Below, piece by piece: positions 60,275 through 64,000 of a DNA stretch of 64,000 nucleotides. Origin of the DNA: Faucicola sp902506215 (GTDB taxonomy: Bacteria; Pseudomonadota; Gammaproteobacteria; Pseudomonadales; Moraxellaceae); contig CP069437.1 of the NCBI GenBank assembly GCA_016888885.1, positions 248,001 through 312,000 of the forward strand, read 5' to 3'. The notes below the pieces were generated by a model. That model did no database searches and was not told the origin of the DNA. It saw nothing but the letters and a program-made list of their open reading frames with translations. A program made the translations under genes and the position numbers. Position 1 is the first letter of the stretch; the number at the start of each line of letters is the position of its first letter.

Positions 60275-61627
60275 ATGAAGGATTTAATGGATTATCAAGC
60301 GCTCAATCAACACCTAGCCCAACTATTGTCACAATTTGATCTTAATCAAAAGGTAGGTGGCTGCAGTCTGGTCATTTTTCATCAAGGTAAAGCGGTCACT
60401 CAATTGGCTCACGGTATCGCAAATATTGATAAAACTAACCAGCGAATTACCCCTTGGCAGCCATCCACCCTGTCGCTGAATTTTTCGACAGGCAAGGGCA
60501 TACTGGTTACGTTGATTCATATTTTAGTGAGTCAAAACCTTTTAGCGTATGATAAAACCCTTGCCAGTTATTGGCCAGCGTTTGCCCAAAATGGCAAAGA
60601 TAGCGTCACTTTGCGCGATATACTAACGCACGAATCGGGATTATTTAATATTGTCAGTATTACCGAACACGCCAAAGACATGCTAGATTGGCAACTAATG
60701 CTCAGTAATGTCGAGCAAATGGCATTTAGTCCAACTAATACGCATAGTTCAGGTAGTAGTTTAGCTAATAAAGATTTTGTCAATCAATCAACCGAATCCA
60801 GTGCGGCTTCCCATGCGGATTCTAGCGCCGCTTACAGTGCCTTGGTATCAGGCTGGGTATTGGGTGGGCTGATTGAAAAAGTAACGCAATTACCGCTGCA
60901 GCAAGCCCTAGAGTATTATTTATTGGAACCGCTTAATTTGGTCGGTCAAGTCTATTTTGGGGTACCTAAAGACAAAGTCGAGCAGGTTGCCGGTCAAATA
61001 CGTGCCAAAGAGAGTCAAGCTAAACCTTTACTCACTCAAGATGCTGCATCAACGCTACAATTTTATCAATCCTTGCCTTTTTACCCAGCATGGTTAACAT
61101 TGTCTCAATCGGACAGTCCTTTGACAACGCAAGCCATTAACGCGCTGTATTTTCAACCTGCTAATATCAATATCGAAGACTATAAATCTGCGCTGGTACC
61201 CATCGGTAGCAGACAATTTAATTATTATCACCCTGTCACACTGCAGGCGAAAATTCCTGCCGCAAATGGTGTCGCCAGTGCCATAGCATTGGCTACAATC
61301 TACGCGATGCTTGCAAATCGCGGCGTTTGGCAAGGTAAAACGCTAATCAATTCTGCTGTTTTTAAGGCGCTTTCAACCATTCACAATGAGCAATTTGACA
61401 AAATCATGCCAGCGGTCATGGCGTGGCGACTCGGTTATCATCGCGTGTTTAGTCTGTTCCATGATGTGTCTGATGCATTTGGACATATGGGGTATAATGG
61501 GTCTATGGCTTGGTGTGATCCCAGCCGCGCATTAGCAGTCAGCTTTGTGCACAATTATGATGTCACTATGCTGGGTGATAATCGACAATTTATCTTGAAT
61601 GAAACCATATTAGATTTTTTTGCTTAA
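60275..61627 (+). CDS. Serine hydrolase of the beta-lactamase/family VIII esterase group
   Basis: 450 residues without a signal peptide. The class C-like S-x-x-K motif is STGKGIL (about 71-77), with the Tyr motif AAYSALVSGWVLGGLIE (about 187-203; Y-x-A rather than Y-x-N, as in many esterases of this group) and a late HMGYNGS (about 407-413) in the KTG-equivalent position. DILTHESGLFNI (about 113-124) is typical. A Ser-rich loop (about 160-185) is inserted before the Tyr motif. The cytoplasmic location and the Y-x-A motif favour an esterase over a beta-lactamase. Confidence 0.8.
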   Translation: MKDLMDYQALNQHLAQLLSQFDLNQKVGGCSLVIFHQGKAVTQLAHGIANIDKTNQRITPWQPSTLSLNFSTGKGILVTLIHILVSQNLLAYDKTLASYWPAFAQNGKDSVTLRDILTHESGLFNIVSITEHAKDMLDWQLMLSNVEQMAFSPTNTHSSGSSLANKDFVNQSTESSAASHADSSAAYSALVSGWVLGGLIEKVTQLPLQQALEYYLLEPLNLVGQVYFGVPKDKVEQVAGQIRAKESQAKPLLTQDAASTLQFYQSLPFYPAWLTLSQSDSPLTTQAINALYFQPANINIEDYKSALVPIGSRQFNYYHPVTLQAKIPAANGVASAIALATIYAMLANRGVWQGKTLINSAVFKALSTIHNEQFDKIMPAVMAWRLGYHRVFSLFHDVSDAFGHMGYNGSMAWCDPSRALAVSFVHNYDVTMLGDNRQFILNETILDFFA

Positions 61628-61648
61628 ACAATAAAAGGAATATAATCA

Positions 61649-62068
61649 ATGCCGTATGACAATCAAAATATTTTTGCCAAAATTCTTCGTGGTGAGATTC
61701 CTAGCCATAAAGTTTATGAAGATGGTAAAACGCTTGCCTTTATGGATATCATGCCGATGGCAGAAGGGCATGTTTTAGTCATTCCAAAATGTGAAGCCGT
61801 TGAATTGTCGGATATGCCAGTAGATTACATTGCGGCAGTTTTCAGCACCGCGCAAAAAGTCATGGCAGCGCAGCGCAAGGTATTTAATCGCCAAGGTATT
61901 GTGCAGATGCAGTTAAATAATGCAGAGGCAGGACAATCGGTATTTCATTACCACATTCATTTGATTCCAAGTAGTATCTATCATCTTGGCTTGCATGAAG
62001 ATCGACAAGGCGATCATGAACGCTTAGCAGCATTGGCTAATCAATTAAAATCAGCCATCACCAATTAA
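61649..62068 (+). CDS. HIT family nucleotide-binding protein
   Basis: 139 residues, the usual length. The N-terminus NIFAKILRGEIPSHKVYED (about 6-24) and the histidine triad FHYHIHLIP (about 100-108) are diagnostic of the Hint/HIT branch, which hydrolyses AMP-linked substrates. ATG 61649 has AAGGA nine bases upstream. It lies 21 bases after the serine hydrolase gene and is probably co-transcribed with it. Confidence 0.93.
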   Translation: MPYDNQNIFAKILRGEIPSHKVYEDGKTLAFMDIMPMAEGHVLVIPKCEAVELSDMPVDYIAAVFSTAQKVMAAQRKVFNRQGIVQMQLNNAEAGQSVFHYHIHLIPSSIYHLGLHEDRQGDHERLAALANQLKSAITN

Positions 62069-62108
62069 TTAACTGCTTGCAAGTAGCGGATGGTTAAAAC
62101 CCAATCAC

Positions 62109-63050
62109 CTATTTGCAAGCCGGTAAGATGGTTGTCGAGGTACAAATCGGTAAAAACCCTGCATCGGTTAAAACATCTTGTGCTTTTGCTGATTTTAGAT
62201 AATCCACAAAAATTTGACTGGTTTCAGGGTGATTTAAAATTATTCCATCTTGCAGAATTGGCGGATAACTATCTTTAGGTAGTATCAAATAGTTATTGCT
62301 TAGCGTATCCACATTTTTCAGGGCAATGTTATTGGGTTTATTCAATACTTGAGACAGACTTACAAATCCAAAATCTACTTTTCCACTATCGGTTAACGCA
62401 AAAGTTTCATCTAGGGTATTGGTATAGACAATCTTGGACTTGATATTATTATAAAGATTTTGGTTCACTAACCAGGCTTCGGCTGCCATGCCATAAGCTA
62501 AACTCTTTGGATTGGCTATCGCTAAACTAAAGGGTTTATTGTCTAGCATCAACTGATCGAGCGTGGTTGTAGGGCTAATGTCCATGGGGTATGTATGACT
62601 ATAAAGCACTAGCTGACCCCTAGTATAAGTGAAAGGCGCTGATTTAACACCTTTCACACTGGCAAGCATTTGCTTTGGATGACTCTGATTACCCGCTAAA
62701 TAAATATCAAAGCTTTGAGGATTGGCATTGACCGTATCATACAGCGCAGCATTGGGCTCAAAGGTAATTTGAATCTTTATATTCGGATAATTATGGTTAA
62801 AATCTGATACCAAAATCGGCAATACCATGCGAAGATTGGAAAAAGCGGCTATATGTAGATTCTCAATCACTTTAGGTGAAGAGGCGGCAGGCGCATTCTT
62901 TGAGATAGCTTTAGCAGGTTCTTTGGCAGATTGGTTATTTGACGTCGTTGAGTTTTGATTGCTATTTGATGAATTACAACCTGCTATGAATGCTGTGACA
63001 ATACATAGCATTATGTTAAAACAGATCGTGGCAGGTTGATTAAAAGTCAT
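62109..63050 (-). CDS. ModA-like molybdate-type solute-binding lipoprotein
   Basis: 313 residues. The signal peptide ends in the lipobox FIAGC (Cys near residue 25), followed by a Ser/Asn/Ala linker of about 40 residues. The binding domain opens HIAAFSNLRMVLPILVSDFN (about 67-86), the place where ModA proteins have the oxyanion-binding A-S-L segment, and contains LAIANPKSLAYGMAAEAWL and DFGFVSLSQVL as in the family. Key Ser/Asn ligands look present but cannot be verified without a structure. No modB or modC is adjacent, so it is an orphan here. The molybdate specificity is inferred. Confidence 0.72.
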   Translation of the reverse strand: MTFNQPATICFNIMLCIVTAFIAGCNSSNSNQNSTTSNNQSAKEPAKAISKNAPAASSPKVIENLHIAAFSNLRMVLPILVSDFNHNYPNIKIQITFEPNAALYDTVNANPQSFDIYLAGNQSHPKQMLASVKGVKSAPFTYTRGQLVLYSHTYPMDISPTTTLDQLMLDNKPFSLAIANPKSLAYGMAAEAWLVNQNLYNNIKSKIVYTNTLDETFALTDSGKVDFGFVSLSQVLNKPNNIALKNVDTLSNNYLILPKDSYPPILQDGIILNHPETSQIFVDYLKSAKAQDVLTDAGFLPICTSTTILPACK

Positions 63051-63292
63051 AAATTAACAAATTTAGCCCTAGTTTTTAGCGATATTATGATTAAGTGGCG
63101 AGCAAGAATACTATATAAAGTAGTAAGTGAGTGTGTAAAAAACGTATCGATTTTATTGAAAAATTATTTTTTAGCTGTTTTTTGTTTTGAGGCACAAATA
63201 ATGAAAATAGTTGTTGCAAAAAAAAATAAAGTTGCTAAAATACCACCCCACATAGCCGATTACAGATAAACTAAGAAGCTATAGCCATCTAT

Positions 63293-63379
63293 GCCAGTGT
63301 GGTGAAATTGGTAGACACGACGGATTCAAAATCCGTTGCCTTTAAAAGCGTGTCGGTTCGAGTCCGACCACTGGTACCA
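63293..63379 (+). tRNA. tRNA-Leu (anticodon CAA)
   Basis: A class II tRNA of 87 bases. The acceptor arm GCCAGTG / CACTGGT closes with one G-T pair; the anticodon stem ACGGA/TCCGT holds the loop TTCAAAA, anticodon CAA, reading UUG; a long variable arm and the T arm (GTCGG TTCGAGT CCGAC) follow, and A-CCA is encoded. A terminator follows. Confidence 0.96.
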
Positions 63380-63385
63380 AATTAA

Positions 63386-63412
63386 AGCTCCTAATTACAG
63401 GGGCTTTTTTTT
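63386..63412 (+). terminator. Terminator of the tRNA gene
   Basis: AGCTCCT / AGGGGCT (one G-T pair) with a 6-base loop followed by eight T residues. Confidence 0.8.
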
Positions 63413-63720
63413 GAACTAAAATTGCTGTATAAAAATTTAACGTATGAATAATTAAGGTATTATTTTTAATTGTTTATCAAGCAAATCTATAAGGGATTAA
63501 CTTTTCCTCAAAATAACTACTAACACTTTTCTGAATAATTAACATTATAAAGTAATAGGTCATGATGGCTATATCGCTTACTTAAATTTACAAAATTTAC
63601 AAGCGGGTAGCATTCAAGTTTGATTACAATTACACACCATATTGGTAAATACTGTTAGATTTTGCCTTTTATTCTACGAGCCTTTTATCTTACGAGCCTT
63701 TTATCTTACGAGATTGTCAC
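63413..63720 (+). other. AT-rich intergenic region after the tRNA
   Basis: About 300 very AT-rich bases without a recognisable gene. Its last 57 bases hold the 16-bp repeat array at 63664-63711. Confidence 0.5.
63664..63711 (+). repeat. 16-bp tandem repeat, three copies, just before a lipoprotein gene
   Basis: GCCTTTTATTCTACGA (63664), GCCTTTTATCTTACGA (63680) and GCCTTTTATCTTACGA (63696) are adjacent; the ATG of the lipoprotein gene is nine bases further. Confidence 0.92.
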
Positions 63721-64000
63721 ATGTTAGCAAAGCTCATAAAACTATCGCCTTTATTATTAATTCTATCTATTAGCGCCTGTAGTTCTAAAACCGCTATTAC
63801 TAGTGGAATGTATTCGGGTAAACTGCCAGAAGTCTTGACGCCAGATCAACCTGTTTCATTTGTTGCAGATAATGGTATACGATTTAATGTGGCTGAGTTA
63901 ACTGTAAACAATATACCTGCTCCTGATATTTTTGCTAAAAGAACGGTTTCTTTTCCTCCATTGACAAGAGGCGGGGGTGTATATAATCGTATTGCTAAGG
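63721..64000 (+). CDS. Putative lipoprotein, N-terminal part (runs off the right edge)
   Basis: At least 93 codons, open to the end of the window, so the gene is incomplete here. The first 20 residues are a lipoprotein signal (MLAKLIKLSPLLLILSISAC) with the lipobox ISAC; the mature part begins CSSKTAITSGMYSG and includes TPDQPVSFVADNG. It was not recognised as a known family. The start is ATG 63721, with a weak GAG about nine bases upstream supplied by the end of a 16-bp repeat array. Confidence 0.75.
   Translation, partial: MLAKLIKLSPLLLILSISACSSKTAITSGMYSGKLPEVLTPDQPVSFVADNGIRFNVAELTVNNIPAPDIFAKRTVSFPPLTRGGGVYNRIAK

Noticed and set aside
60275..61627. Beta-lactamase conferring antibiotic resistance
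   Set aside because: No signal peptide and Y-x-A instead of Y-x-N; the pattern fits family VIII esterases better.
63293..64000. Genomic island inserted at tRNA-Leu
   Set aside because: The following DNA is AT-rich and unfamiliar, but no integrase or repeated tRNA 3' end is visible before the window ends.
1..64000. CRISPR arrays, prophage, defence island or rRNA operon
   Set aside because: No regularly spaced repeats of CRISPR size, phage structural genes, defence-gene clusters or rRNA sequence were seen; the tandem repeats found have no spacers.

Overview
The window reads as a chromosomal segment of a gammaproteobacterium of the Moraxellaceae, most like Moraxella or Psychrobacter. This is inferred from moderately AT-rich DNA, the gene families present (FabR-type TetR, type I MurB, RraA, YeaC, DUF3025, System I Ccm genes) and the gene order; no database comparison was possible. 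Almost all of it is core genome, with two insertion sequences. About 55 genes can be supported, most with clear family motifs.

Layout. 1-3.1 kb: 3' end of pdxA, a LytM/LysM lipoprotein and an MFS permease. 3.2-11.4 kb: the envelope-assembly pair tamA-tamB, where tamA is about twice the usual size because of Gln/Asn/Ser-rich inserts. 11.5-17 kb: a FabR-like TetR regulator, dgt, a small membrane protein, and the minus-strand pair mrdA (PBP2)-rsmD. 17.4-23.3 kb: a DUF445 membrane protein followed by the overlapping cytochrome c maturation genes ccmF-ccmG-ccmH-ccmI. 23.5-30.6 kb: adk, rpsT, a small SDR, rraA, a secreted four-cysteine protein and mfd. 30.6-33.1 kb: an oxidoreductase-like small protein, an unlisted 27-codon gene behind a Pho-box-like promoter, ccoS with a TauE/SafE-type permease carrying a His/Met-rich tail, and a cysteine-less rhodanese. 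33.1-41.9 kb: ydcF, murB, hslR, an alpha/beta hydrolase, lipA, acnB and dinB. 42.1-43.9 kb: a yybP-ykoY (Mn2+) riboswitch with a mutually exclusive terminator in front of terC and yqhA. 44-50.9 kb: argD, yacG, a TrmB-like methyltransferase, an RDD/GYF_2 protein, DUF3025 and mnmG.

50.9-55.4 kb is the accessory spot: a tnpB-only IS605/IS1341-type element whose right end abuts the last 40 codons of a destroyed AEC-family permease, a DUF4105 outer-envelope protein, and a complete IS982-family element with 14-bp inverted repeats and a 6-bp target duplication placed 40 bp upstream of the DUF4105 gene. 55.5-62.1 kb: yeaC, then a divergent thiolase / high-molecular-weight FabG / MaoC hydratase set arranged like fadA2-fabG4-htdX of mycobacteria, a family VIII-type serine hydrolase and a HIT protein. 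62.1-64 kb: a lone ModA-like lipoprotein, tRNA-Leu(CAA) and the start of a lipoprotein gene that leaves the window.

The features that looked most worth following are the complete Mn2+ riboswitch/terminator, the Pho-box/27-codon/terminator unit, the TnpB element that beheaded a permease gene and now offers a ribosome binding site to the stump, a hairpin that hides the yqhA ribosome binding site, and a repeated pattern of sequence-unrelated 14-20 bp tandem duplications in intergenic gaps across the whole window. No CRISPR array, prophage, defence island or rRNA operon was seen.
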